Virus record (IMG/VR): IMGVR_UViG_3300048836_000528
Span: 1-28,386 of that record
Direction: 5' to 3' (one strand)
DNA: 28,386 nucleotides
Origin: a virus
The notes beneath the pieces were generated by a model. That model saw only the letters and a program-made list of their open reading frames with translations, had not been told where the DNA came from and made no database searches. Position 1 is the first letter of the stretch; every line of letters starts with the position of its first letter. This document shows, piece after piece, positions 22,601 to 28,386 of the stretch. The position numbers and the translations under genes were made by a program.

Positions 22601-22932
22601 GTGCCGTCGCCACCTTCCTTGCTGCTGCTGGGTACAAAGGCCTGAAGAACTGGATCTGGATTGCACTGGTGGCCCTGATCGTTGCGGCGATCTGGACTTT
22701 CGTTGCAGTCGCCGATCGCCGCCACGAGAACGCCCTCGATGTCGCGGCCGACGCCGGCGCGCTCGGCGCTGTGGTTGCTGGGCAGGCACAAACACTCGAC
22801 CAATTGGGAGACGCAAACAATGCTGAAGAAACCCTTCGCACTGCTGGTGAGCGCAGCGCTGCTCGCTTCGATCAGTGCCTGCTCGACAACCGGGACAAAT
22901 CCACCTGCGAGCGATATCGCCCCGCGCCGTGA
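22597..22932 (+). CDS. Inner-membrane spanin, Rz-like
   Basis: This 111-residue protein has a short N-terminus, one membrane helix (WIWIALVALIVAAIWTFVAV, about residues 18-38) and a periplasmic helical domain of about 70 residues. Two Cys near the end (FDQCLLDN, STCERY) may form a disulfide. This is the usual i-spanin build: one N-terminal anchor and a periplasmic coil that pairs with the lipoprotein spanin to fuse inner and outer membrane. The ATG overlaps the previous stop. The out-of-frame overlap with the next gene, from 22820, is typical of Rz/Rz1 pairs and supports the call. No sequence similarity to lambda Rz is claimed. Confidence 0.8.
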   Translation: MSAVATFLAAAGYKGLKNWIWIALVALIVAAIWTFVAVADRRHENALDVAADAGALGAVVAGQAQTLDQLGDANNAEETLRTAGERSAARFDQCLLDNRDKSTCERYRPAP

Positions 22933-23098
22933 CCTGACCAGCTGGTGCCAAGGCGATCGGACGATCAGCTATCAGTCTGCGCCGGCTGCCGGCGTGGATG
23001 ACCCGGGCAACAGCTTTGACAGTGACGAGACCGTCGCCGAAATTCAGCAGCACAACGCCCGTCTGCGCGCGGCGTGCCCAGGAGATGAAGGGCGCTGA
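22820..23098 (+). CDS. Outer-membrane spanin, Rz1-like lipoprotein
   Basis: The ATG at 22820 has GGGAG at 22806-22810 and lies 113 bases inside the Rz-like gene, in another frame. The 92-residue product has a lipoprotein signal: basic MLKK, hydrophobic PFALLVSAALLAS and lipobox ISAC with Cys at residue 21. The mature chain carries a short Pro-containing stretch (TTGTNPPASDIAPRR), two more Cys (SWCQGD, AACPGD) and a helical end (ETVAEIQQHNARLR). It would be the outer-membrane partner linking to the inner spanin across the periplasm. It is the last gene of the late operon; its stop at 23096-23098 is followed by a small hairpin (23111-23126). Confidence 0.82.
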   Translation: MLKKPFALLVSAALLASISACSTTGTNPPASDIAPRRDLTSWCQGDRTISYQSAPAAGVDDPGNSFDSDETVAEIQQHNARLRAACPGDEGR

Positions 23099-23142
23099 GG
23101 CCTTAGCATCTTCCCGACGGCGGGAAAATGGTGCCCCAAAAG

Positions 23143-23164
23143 GGGGGTATCGGTGGGGGTATCG
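23143..23164 (+). repeat. Direct repeat GGGGGTATCG, two copies
   Basis: Two exact 10-base copies start 12 bases apart, in phase by about one helix turn. They are about 280 bases upstream of the integrase 1 start. This is the spacing and size of arm-type integrase binding sites, but binding is inferred. Confidence 0.6.
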
Positions 23165-23217
23165 TGCAACGCAACCCAGCCTAAAAGCCGCAGAGTTGCG
23201 CGGTTTCGCCGCGTTGG

Positions 23218-23242
23218 CGGCGCGGAGGGATTATCCGCGCCG
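23218..23242. repeat. Perfect 9-bp inverted repeat
   Basis: CGGCGCGGA and TCCGCGCCG pair perfectly across a 7-base loop (GGGATTA). It is not followed by a T-run on either strand, so it is not an obvious terminator. It could be a protein site in the putative attP, or a chance feature of GC-rich DNA. Confidence 0.5.
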
Positions 23243-23444
23243 TTGACCGAGGGCTGGGCGCTACGCCAGCGATCCGGCGGCAGGGCACTAGACCGGCTTC
23301 ACCTTCTCGCCCGCTGGCTACACTCGGCTATCACGATCCTCGCTTTCAACACCCTGCAGGCCGTGCGTGTCTCCAGGAGCGTCCCCCAGCTTTCCACGCC
23401 GCCTCGGCGTTCCAGTACTAGACCATTCGTCGGAGCTCCGAAAG

Positions 23445-24626
23445 ATGCTTACCAACGCCGCGGCGAAAGCCGCCGGCGCGCAGGCGCGCGCCTACAAGCT
23501 GCACGACCAAGGCGGGCTGCACCTGCTGGTGCGGCCGACCGGCTCGAAGAGCTGGCAGCTCAAGTACCGCTGGCGCGGCCGCGAGAAGCTGCTCACGCTC
23601 GGGCAGTTCCCCGAGGTCAATGTCAACTGCGCGAGGATCCTTCAGGCCAAGGCAAAGCAGCAGCTCGCAGCCGGCATCGATGCCGGGCGCAGGGCCGCTG
23701 ACGGCGATACGCTCGAGCAGCTGGCGCGACTGTGGTACCAGGCCAACCTTCCGGCTTGGTCGACCGCCCATGCCGAGGACGTCCTTGCCAGTCTCGAGCG
23801 CGATATCTTTCCCGAGCTGGGCGCCGCCGCTGCCGGCAGCGTCACCGCGCCGCAACTGCTCGCCGCGATCGAGGCGATCGCCGGCCGCGGCTGTCGCACT
23901 TCCGCGCACCGGGTGCGCCAGCGGCTTGCCGAGATCTTCGCGTTCGGCCGCGCGCGCGGGCTGGTGTGCGGAAACCCTGCTGCAGATCTTGGGGCAGCAA
24001 TGCTGAGCCCGCCGCCGGCGCGGCCGCACGCGGCGCTGACCTCGATCGAGGATTGCCGGGATCTGCTCGCAGCCTGCGAGCGGGACCAGGCGCGAGCCGA
24101 GACGATCCTCGCGAGCAGGTTTCTGGCGCTGACCGCAGTGCGCCTGGCGGCCGTGCGCGGGATGCGCTGGGGCGAGGTCGACCTCGATGCTCGTACTTGG
24201 ACGGTGCCGGCGGCGAGGATGAAGCTGAGTCGGGCCAAGAAAGACGATGCGCGGTTCGATCATGTGGTGCCGCTGAGCGCGGCCGCAGTCGCGGTGCTGA
24301 AGCAAGTGGACGAAAATAGCGGGTGCCATACCCGAACTGGTCCACTCGTCTTCCCCGGCCGCGGTGGCGGGCCGATCGCGGCCGGCGCGATCCGGGAGCT
24401 TTACGATCGCGCGGGCTTCGCCGGCCGCCACGTACCGCACGGTTGGCGCGCCAGCTTCTCGACGATCATGAACGAGGATCTGGGCCCGGGCTGGCGCTTC
24501 GACATCGATGCAGCGCTTGGCCACGCGGGCAAGGGCAAGGTCGAGGCAGCATACAACCGCTCGGCCCAGCTCGGTCGCCGGCGCGAAGTTTTCGACCGCT
24601 GGGGAGCGATGCTCGCGGGCACATAA
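23445..24626 (+). CDS. int: Tyrosine recombinase / integrase 1 (P4-like)
   Basis: This 393-residue recombinase starts at ATG 23445 with GGAG at 23432-23435. It has an N-terminal arm-binding DUF4102-type domain (DQGGLHLLVRPTGSKSWQLK), a core-binding middle (from LARLWYQANLPAWST) and the catalytic domain. All six usual catalytic residues are present: Arg in LTAVRLAAVRGMRWGEVD, Lys in the beta hairpin (MKLSRAKK), His and Arg in VPHGWRASFS, His in LGHAGKG, and Tyr in VEAAYNRSAQ. It is thus probably active. It lies directly after the attP-like stretch and before the methylase. It is a clear paralogue of integrase 2 at 26880, which faces the other way. Confidence 0.93.
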   Translation: MLTNAAAKAAGAQARAYKLHDQGGLHLLVRPTGSKSWQLKYRWRGREKLLTLGQFPEVNVNCARILQAKAKQQLAAGIDAGRRAADGDTLEQLARLWYQANLPAWSTAHAEDVLASLERDIFPELGAAAAGSVTAPQLLAAIEAIAGRGCRTSAHRVRQRLAEIFAFGRARGLVCGNPAADLGAAMLSPPPARPHAALTSIEDCRDLLAACERDQARAETILASRFLALTAVRLAAVRGMRWGEVDLDARTWTVPAARMKLSRAKKDDARFDHVVPLSAAAVAVLKQVDENSGCHTRTGPLVFPGRGGGPIAAGAIRELYDRAGFAGRHVPHGWRASFSTIMNEDLGPGWRFDIDAALGHAGKGKVEAAYNRSAQLGRRREVFDRWGAMLAGT

Positions 24627-24640
24627 AGAATTCTTGATAT

Positions 24641-24772
24641 CCACCCGCGCGAGCGGGGGACGCCGGGCTGGTACCCCGACGAACCGACGAGCAGGAACTC
24701 GTCACGACACAGCTGGCCTAGCTGGGCCGCCCCGCACCCGCGCAACGGGCGGGGAGATAAAGGACTGTCTCC
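24641..24772 (+). ncRNA. Structured leader upstream of the methylase gene (candidate)
   Basis: Five consecutive hairpins fit in about 110 bases: 24644-24648 with 24653-24657 around a GCGA (GNRA) tetraloop; 24664-24667 with 24675-24678; 24686-24691 with 24698-24703, perfect 6 bp with loop CAGGAA; 24710-24714 with 24720-24724; and 24727-24732 with 24747-24752. A further stem, 24753-24757 with 24768-24772, would put the AAAGGA ribosome site (24759-24764) in its loop, right before the GTG start. No good protein frame is seen. GC-rich DNA folds easily, so this is a candidate, possibly a cis-regulatory leader. Confidence 0.4.
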
Positions 24773-25591
24773 GTGACAAATGCAACTCTTGAGGCCGTCA
24801 GGCCTGTGCGTACTGCAGCCGGATACATCGGCGGCAAGCGCAACCTCGCGCAGCGGATCTGCGCGATCATCGCCCAGGTCGACCATGATGGGTACGCCGA
24901 GCCCTTTGTCGGCATGGGCGGGATCTTCCTGCGCCGACGCGCCCGACCGAGGGTCGAAGCGATCAACGATATCTCCGGCGACGTGGCCACGTTCTTCCGC
25001 GTCCTTCAGGAGCACTATCCCTATTTTATCGACATGCTGCGCTGGCGCGTGTCGAGCCGCCATGAATTCGAACGGCTGCGGGGTCTCGACCCGGCGCGGC
25101 TCACGGACCTCCAGCGCGCAGCGCGATTCCTCTATCTCCAGCGGCTCGCCTTCGGCGGGAAGGTGGCGGGCCGGAACTTCGGCGTCGACAAGGCGCAAGG
25201 TGCGCGCTTCGATATCGGCAAGCTCGAACCGTTGCTCGCCGATATCCACGAGCGCCTCGCCGGCGTCACCATCGAGCAGCTTCCCTTCGACCAGTTCATC
25301 GCGCGGTACGACCGGCCGGGCATGCTGTTCTATTGCGACCCGCCGTACTGGGGCTGCGAGGACGATTACGGGGCGGAGGTTTTTGTGCGGTCCGACTTCG
25401 AACGACTGGCGGCGGCGATCCGCGCCGCGGCCGGCAAGTCGATCATCTCGATAAACGACACGCCCGATGTTCGGGAGATCTTCGCGGATCTGCACCAGGT
25501 GCCGATCGATACCACGTACTCGATCTCATCTGCCCACGGCGGCGCGAAGCGAGCGGGCGAGCTCCTTATCAGCAACTTCGCGCTGCCATAA
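24773..25591 (+). CDS. DNA adenine methylase, Dam / D12 class
   Basis: This 272-residue enzyme transfers a methyl group from S-adenosylmethionine to N6 of adenine. It starts at GTG 24773 with AAAGGA at 24759-24764. The D12 class order of motifs is seen: AGYIGGKRNLAQRI (AdoMet loop), AEPFVGMGGIFLRR, the NDISGDVATFFRVL acidic strand, and the catalytic DPPY in FYCDPPYWGCEDDYG, followed by a KSIISINDTPDVREIF strand. The end (SISSAHGGAKRAGELLISNF) is usual. Phages use such enzymes to protect DNA from host restriction or to control timing. The target sequence cannot be read from the protein by eye. It is the last rightward gene before the terminator at 25758. Confidence 0.9.
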   Translation: MTNATLEAVRPVRTAAGYIGGKRNLAQRICAIIAQVDHDGYAEPFVGMGGIFLRRRARPRVEAINDISGDVATFFRVLQEHYPYFIDMLRWRVSSRHEFERLRGLDPARLTDLQRAARFLYLQRLAFGGKVAGRNFGVDKAQGARFDIGKLEPLLADIHERLAGVTIEQLPFDQFIARYDRPGMLFYCDPPYWGCEDDYGAEVFVRSDFERLAAAIRAAAGKSIISINDTPDVREIFADLHQVPIDTTYSISSAHGGAKRAGELLISNFALP

Positions 25592-25757
25592 GCGCGCCAT
25601 TTGCCGCCGGTGCGAGGGCTGTGCCTGGCACAACCTTTGCTCCTCGCCCCCGCAAAGCCCTTGCGGCGGCGCAGCCGCCGCCGCTCGGCGGTGAAGCCGG
25701 GTGATTTGTTCCTGTGGTGTTCTATTGGTGAGGCTGGGGCGAAAACGAATTCAATGC
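25592..25757 (+). other. Non-coding stretch with competing hairpins
   Basis: No gene is seen. Two stems overlap and exclude each other: CCGCAA/TTGCGG (25650-25655 with 25661-25666) and the perfect 8-bp GCGGCGGC/GCCGCCGC (25663-25670 with 25674-25681). Neither has a T-run. They may trap the 3' end of the methylase mRNA or be ordinary GC-rich repeats. Confidence 0.4.
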
Positions 25758-25782
25758 ATGAGGCTGCCCCAAGCAGCCTCAT
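25758..25782. terminator. Bidirectional terminator between convergent genes
   Basis: A perfect 10-bp stem (ATGAGGCTGC at 25758-25767 with GCAGCCTCAT at 25773-25782) encloses a 5-base loop. It lies between the rightward methylase gene and the leftward winged-helix gene, whose stop codon (25779-25781, minus strand) is inside the stem. T-runs are short on both sides (TCCTT on plus; GTTTTC further along on minus), so efficiency is uncertain. Confidence 0.7.
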
Positions 25783-26546
25783 TCCTTATGAATACTTCGA
25801 CTGTGGTGGGGATTCAGGCCAGTCACTGAACTCGCACCCTTGAGCATAGCGAGGTGCTCGGCCTGCGCGCGTTCGTCGCCGGGATAGATAATCCGGGCCT
25901 GCTCCTCCGGGGTTGTGGCGCGTCTGAAGCACGCTGCCTTGTAGGCGCTGGCGTTGACGATCGCGGCCTTGCGTCGCGCGAGGATGCCTTCGAAGCGCGG
26001 GTATGTAACCTTGTTTTCGGTAAGGCTCTTGCCCTTGCGGCGCAGCAGCTGCTGCAGACGATCATAGCAGCGCTTGTGCAGGCGGGATGGGTCGAACCAG
26101 TAGGCGTTCGAGACCTGCTTCACCTGCGGCCCTTCGCCCGGCGCGTTGCCGGTGCGCTCGGTCCGCCGGATGTGATCCATGAAGCCGTCGGCCTCGAGGT
26201 TGCGGATCGCGCGCACGACCGTCGCCCTGGCGAGCCTGGTCTTGCTCATGATCGTGTCGATGCAGGGCTCGCAGATTCCCTTCTTGAAGTCCCAGCACGA
26301 CAGGATCGCGCGCAGTACCTTTTGACCGGCGAGGCCGAAGCGGTGGCGCTTGCCGACCTCCTTGGTGTAATCGTCCCACTCGGCCAGCACGCGCATCAGG
26401 CCGTCGACGAATGCCATGCCCCAAGGGTTCGGCCGCGCGACCTGCGCGCGCCTGTCCTCGACGTCGAAGCTATCGCGGCGCACCGGCTGGTAGGTGCGAC
26501 GCTCGCCAGCGAGCAGCTGTCCCTTCATTGTGCCGAGGCCGCTCAT
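25779..26546 (-). CDS. Winged-helix protein, possible replication protein
   Basis: This 255-residue protein is the last gene of the leftward operon; its ATG overlaps the stop of the preceding gene by four bases. The central part carries a winged helix: CEPCIDTIMSKTRLARATVV then RAIRNLEADGFMDHIRRTER, matching a HTH_36-type or MarR-like reader. The N-terminal third (NPWGMAFVDGLMRVLAEWDD) and the KRHRFGLAGQKVLRAIL segment look conserved. The C-terminal 100 residues are basic and helical (CYDRLQQLLRRKGKSL). I recall similar proteins in alphaproteobacterial prophages annotated as replication protein A or helix-turn-helix protein, but I cannot confirm this. It may start replication or regulate the element. 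It is not a typical CI-type repressor. Confidence 0.75.
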   Translation of the reverse strand: MSGLGTMKGQLLAGERRTYQPVRRDSFDVEDRRAQVARPNPWGMAFVDGLMRVLAEWDDYTKEVGKRHRFGLAGQKVLRAILSCWDFKKGICEPCIDTIMSKTRLARATVVRAIRNLEADGFMDHIRRTERTGNAPGEGPQVKQVSNAYWFDPSRLHKRCYDRLQQLLRRKGKSLTENKVTYPRFEGILARRKAAIVNASAYKAACFRRATTPEEQARIIYPGDERAQAEHLAMLKGASSVTGLNPHHSRSIHKE

Positions 26547-26863
26547 ACCGCACCCCCGCGGGCCTTGGCGATGGCGGCGCGAAGGTTCTCCTGGAGCCTG
26601 ATCTCCTCGCCGATCGCGAGGTCGTCATCGTTATTCTGGAAGAATTCGAGGAATTCCTCGGCCGCCTTCAGGAGGTCGTAGGCGGCCGCCATCGCGCGCG
26701 TCGCGGAGGAGGGCTCGATCCCGACGATATCGCCGTCATCGTCGCGGATGACATCGCCTTCCGCAAAGGCGATGCAGGCACCACCTGCCATGATTCGCGC
26801 GTCGAACCGGTGTGAGTTCGCACCGGGCTCAATGGTCCAAGGACCTTCGGGAAGCGCCGTCAT
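26543..26863 (-). CDS. Ea22-like small prophage protein
   Basis: This 106-residue protein lies 16 bases after the integrase 2 stop and overlaps the next gene by four bases. Its N-terminus (LPEGPWTIEPGANSHRFDAR) is beta-like with a GACIAFAEGDVIRDDDGDIV stretch. The C-terminus reads SSATRAMAAAYDLLKAAEEF and ENLRAAIAKARGG, the helix pattern seen in Ead/Ea22-like proteins of lambdoid phages, where the usual motif is ANARLIAAAPDLLEAL. Family function is unknown; these genes sit in early regions. It is translated from the same leftward message as integrase 2. Confidence 0.72.
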   Translation of the reverse strand: MTALPEGPWTIEPGANSHRFDARIMAGGACIAFAEGDVIRDDDGDIVGIEPSSATRAMAAAYDLLKAAEEFLEFFQNNDDDLAIGEEIRLQENLRAAIAKARGGAV

Positions 26864-26879
26864 ACGGCACCTCGCGCGA

Positions 26880-28127
26880 TCAGCGCTTGCGCGGCCCTTC
26901 GATCAGCTCCTCTGGATCGCAGAGGCCCTGACACAATAGATCGGCCCACTCGCGAGCGATCTCGCGCCGGCGCTTCATGTAAGCTGCACGGTTGTAGGTT
27001 GCCTCGACGCCAGCCTGCCGGTGCGCCAGCATCAGGTCGATGATCGCCCGATCGCCCGGCCGGTCCATATCCGAGGCGCGCTCGTTCATGATGGTGGAGA
27101 AGCTCGAGCGCCAACCGTGAGGCACGTGTTTCCCGCCGTAGCGCGGCACACGGCTGTAGTTCGTGCTTAGCGCGTTCTCGCTGATCGGTCGGTGCGAATG
27201 ACGGCTGGACGGAAACAGGTACTTGCGCCGCCCGGCCGACGCGATCGCCACCTTCAGCACGTCCACTGCCTGCGGGGCGAGCGGGACTATGAACTCGTAC
27301 GCTTCCTGCTCGGCGAACGCGCGCTCCAGCTTCATCTTGTCGGCCGGGATGCGCCAGATCGGCTCGGCTCCGTCCAGACCCTCGAACTCGTCTCGCTGGG
27401 CGAAGCGGATGTTGCCCGGCCGCGCGGCCGTAAGTGCCAACAGCCGCGACGCAAGCCGGGTCGCCGGCTGGCAGGGCTCGGCCTCGAGAGCGCGCAGAAA
27501 CGCCCGGCAGTCCTCGATCTTCGTCAGGGCAGGGTAGCGGCGCGATCGCGCCGGGATCAGACCCTTGCTCAGCGATGCGGCCGGGTTGGTCTCCGTCCAG
27601 TCGAGCGCGATTCCACACTCGAAGATCGCCGAGGCGTACTGCCGCAGCCGGTGAGCGATCTCGATCGCACCGCGTTCCTGCACCTTCTCGAGAATCGCAA
27701 GGATATCGGCCGGCCGAATTGCCGCGAGTGGCATCGGGCCCAGCACCGGCAGCAGATCCTCCTCTACCCTGCCTTTGACCGTCAGCGCATGCTTTGGCTT
27801 CCAGCCCTCGTCCTGTAGCGACAGCCATTTGGTGGCTGCCATGGCGAATGTGGGGGCCTCGCCGGAGGCCTTGGACCGTGGGCTTCCCGGATCGAGCCCC
27901 TTGCGCAATAGCGCGCGAGCTTCGAACATCAGATCCCGCGCCTCGCTTAGCTTCACTTCCGGGTATGGCCCGAAGGTCAGCTTCTTTTCCTTCCCGGCGA
28001 AGCGGTACTTGAGCTTCCAGCTCTTGTGTCCGGTGGGCGAGACGAGCAGGTACAGCCCATGCTGATCCGGCAGCTTCCTTGGCTTCGCCTCCGGCTGCGC
28101 TGAGCGGCACTCGCGATCGGTCAACAT
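26880..28127 (-). CDS. int: Tyrosine recombinase / integrase 2, next to tRNA-Asn
   Basis: This 415-residue integrase is read from 28127 leftward, starting about 160 bases from the tRNA 3' end. It has a DUF4102-type arm-binding N-terminus (DQHGLYLLVSPTGHKSWKLK), a core-binding middle and the catalytic domain. All catalytic residues are visible: Arg in LTAARPGNIRFAQRDEF, Lys in DKMKLERAFAEQ, His/Arg in VPHGWRSSFST, His in DLMLAHRQAG, and Tyr in EATYNRAAYM. Orientation and position are those of element integrases that use a tRNA gene as target. It is a paralogue of integrase 1, sharing stretches such as VPHGWR-SFSTIMNE. The ribosome site is weak (GGGGG a few bases before the start). It likely drove the insertion seen here. 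Confidence 0.93.
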   Translation of the reverse strand: MLTDRECRSAQPEAKPRKLPDQHGLYLLVSPTGHKSWKLKYRFAGKEKKLTFGPYPEVKLSEARDLMFEARALLRKGLDPGSPRSKASGEAPTFAMAATKWLSLQDEGWKPKHALTVKGRVEEDLLPVLGPMPLAAIRPADILAILEKVQERGAIEIAHRLRQYASAIFECGIALDWTETNPAASLSKGLIPARSRRYPALTKIEDCRAFLRALEAEPCQPATRLASRLLALTAARPGNIRFAQRDEFEGLDGAEPIWRIPADKMKLERAFAEQEAYEFIVPLAPQAVDVLKVAIASAGRRKYLFPSSRHSHRPISENALSTNYSRVPRYGGKHVPHGWRSSFSTIMNERASDMDRPGDRAIIDLMLAHRQAGVEATYNRAAYMKRRREIAREWADLLCQGLCDPEELIEGPRKR

Positions 28128-28285
28128 TGGAGGCCCCCAGTGCCAGAACCCGAAGCCCCCGCACGGCCCCCACCAGATGCGGGAACTCTTGGGAACAACG
28201 GGGCTTCGAGGGGTAGGTACTGTTGTCGTAAGGCGCGGAAATCAAGCCTTTTTGGGAACAACGCGGACCTTCTGGGAATGTGTAA
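28128..28285 (-). other. Region between integrase 2 and tRNA, with GGGAAC repeats
   Basis: No gene is seen. Two exact copies of TTGGGAACAACG lie at 28189-28200 and 28252-28263. Further GGGAA cores are at 28181 (GGGAACTC) and 28274 (GGGAATG), all in the same orientation. Such short repeats between an integrase gene and its tRNA attachment site are usually arm-type integrase sites. The integrase promoter must also be here, but I cannot place it. Confidence 0.6.
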
Positions 28286-28360
28286 TGGCTCCCCGAGTAG
28301 GATTCGAACCTACGGCCAAGTGATTAACAGTCACCTACTCTACCGCTGAGCTATCGGGGA
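28286..28360 (-). tRNA. tRNA-Asn (GTT), with encoded CCA
   Basis: Read leftward from 28360, the sequence begins TCCCCGA and ends TCGGGGA, discriminator G, then CCA (28288-28286), giving a perfect 7-bp acceptor stem. The D arm (GCTCAGCGGTAGAG) and the T arm (GTAGGTTCGAATCCTAC) are normal, and the anticodon loop CTGTTAA carries GTT, for asparagine. Length is 75 bases with CCA. The gene is intact and points its 3' end at integrase 2, so it is the probable attachment target, with integration rebuilding the tRNA 3' end. Confidence 0.95.
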
Positions 28361-28386
28361 GCAACTCTTCCAAGCGGTCTCAGGAA

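Larger units (their letters stand above)
23099..23444 (+). other. 346-base non-coding stretch, attP-like
   Basis: Between the last lysis gene and integrase 1 no credible gene is seen. The stretch holds a weak 6-bp hairpin after the lysis operon (23111-23116 with 23121-23126, followed only by AA), and two copies of GGGGGTATCG (23143-23152 and 23155-23164). It also holds a perfect 9-bp hairpin (23218-23226 with 23234-23242, 7-base loop). The 8-base ACTAGACC appears twice (23287-23294 and 23417-23424). Integrase 1's ribosome site, GGAG at 23432-23435, is at the end. Repeats upstream of an integrase gene usually serve as integrase or accessory-factor sites, so this may be an unsplit attP region. 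Confidence 0.55.

Noticed and set aside
1-23098. Functional gene-transfer agent cluster
   Set aside because: Presence of integrases, spike, full lysis cassette and tRNA junction indicates a prophage, despite the similar gene order.
23086-23246. Possible 53-residue gene after the spanin
   Set aside because: It overlaps the end of the spanin gene, is basic and low complexity, and runs through repeats and hairpins; it looks like chance coding in the non-coding stretch.
23287-23424. ACTAGACC repeat as core attachment site
   Set aside because: Only 8 bases, two copies 130 bases apart on the same side of integrase 1; too short and badly placed for att cores.
25663-25681. GCGGCGGC/GCCGCCGC hairpin as terminator
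   Set aside because: No T-run follows on either strand, and the 25758-25782 stem is the better terminator.
26860-28245. Alternative minus-strand frame (461 codons) over integrase 2
   Set aside because: The other minus frame encodes an integrase with all catalytic residues; this one is a shifted shadow.

Overview
This window is most of an integrated tailed prophage (siphovirus type, HK97-like head) in a GC-rich bacterium, with its junction to the host chromosome at the right end. The protein styles, the gene-transfer-agent-like gene order and the tRNA point to an alphaproteobacterium, most likely a sphingomonad (Sphingomonas, Novosphingobium or Erythrobacter type). That placement is judged by eye, without a database search. 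The left end cuts into the large terminase gene, so the small terminase, the early genes, the repressor and the left attachment site lie outside.

Bases 1-23098 are one tightly packed rightward late operon, most genes overlapping by ATGA, GTGA or TGATG. The order is: large terminase (3' part), small membrane protein, portal, prohead protease, major capsid protein, a hairpin terminator, capsid-adjacent protein, head-tail connectors, tail terminator, major tail protein, tail assembly chaperone with a probable -1 ribosomal frameshift (slippery GGGAAAC), tape measure, distal tail protein, hub-like protein and NlpC/P60-like protein. Next come an 1873-residue central fibre with an exact 456-bp tandem duplication, a tiny lipoprotein, a small tail protein and a 1067-residue tailspike with a beta-helix. 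The lysis cassette closes the operon: a 27-codon micro-ORF, two membrane proteins (holin candidates), a GH24 endolysin and an overlapping spanin pair.

Bases 23099-25591 hold a non-coding stretch with direct repeats, a first tyrosine integrase, a structured non-coding leader and a Dam-type adenine methylase, all rightward. A 10-bp-stem bidirectional terminator (25758-25782) separates these from a leftward operon (28127 to 25779): a second, related integrase, an Ea22-like small protein and a winged-helix protein. A tRNA-Asn(GTT) on the minus strand (28286-28360) lies just outside integrase 2. This is the classic arrangement of an element inserted at a tRNA 3' end, so the tRNA is probably the right boundary.

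The points most worth following are the chaperone frameshift, the exact fibre duplication and a domain inserted into another fibre module, the two paralogous integrases with an apparently unsplit attP-like stretch between the lysis genes and integrase 1, the multi-hairpin leader of the methylase, and two very short genes (45 and 27 residues).
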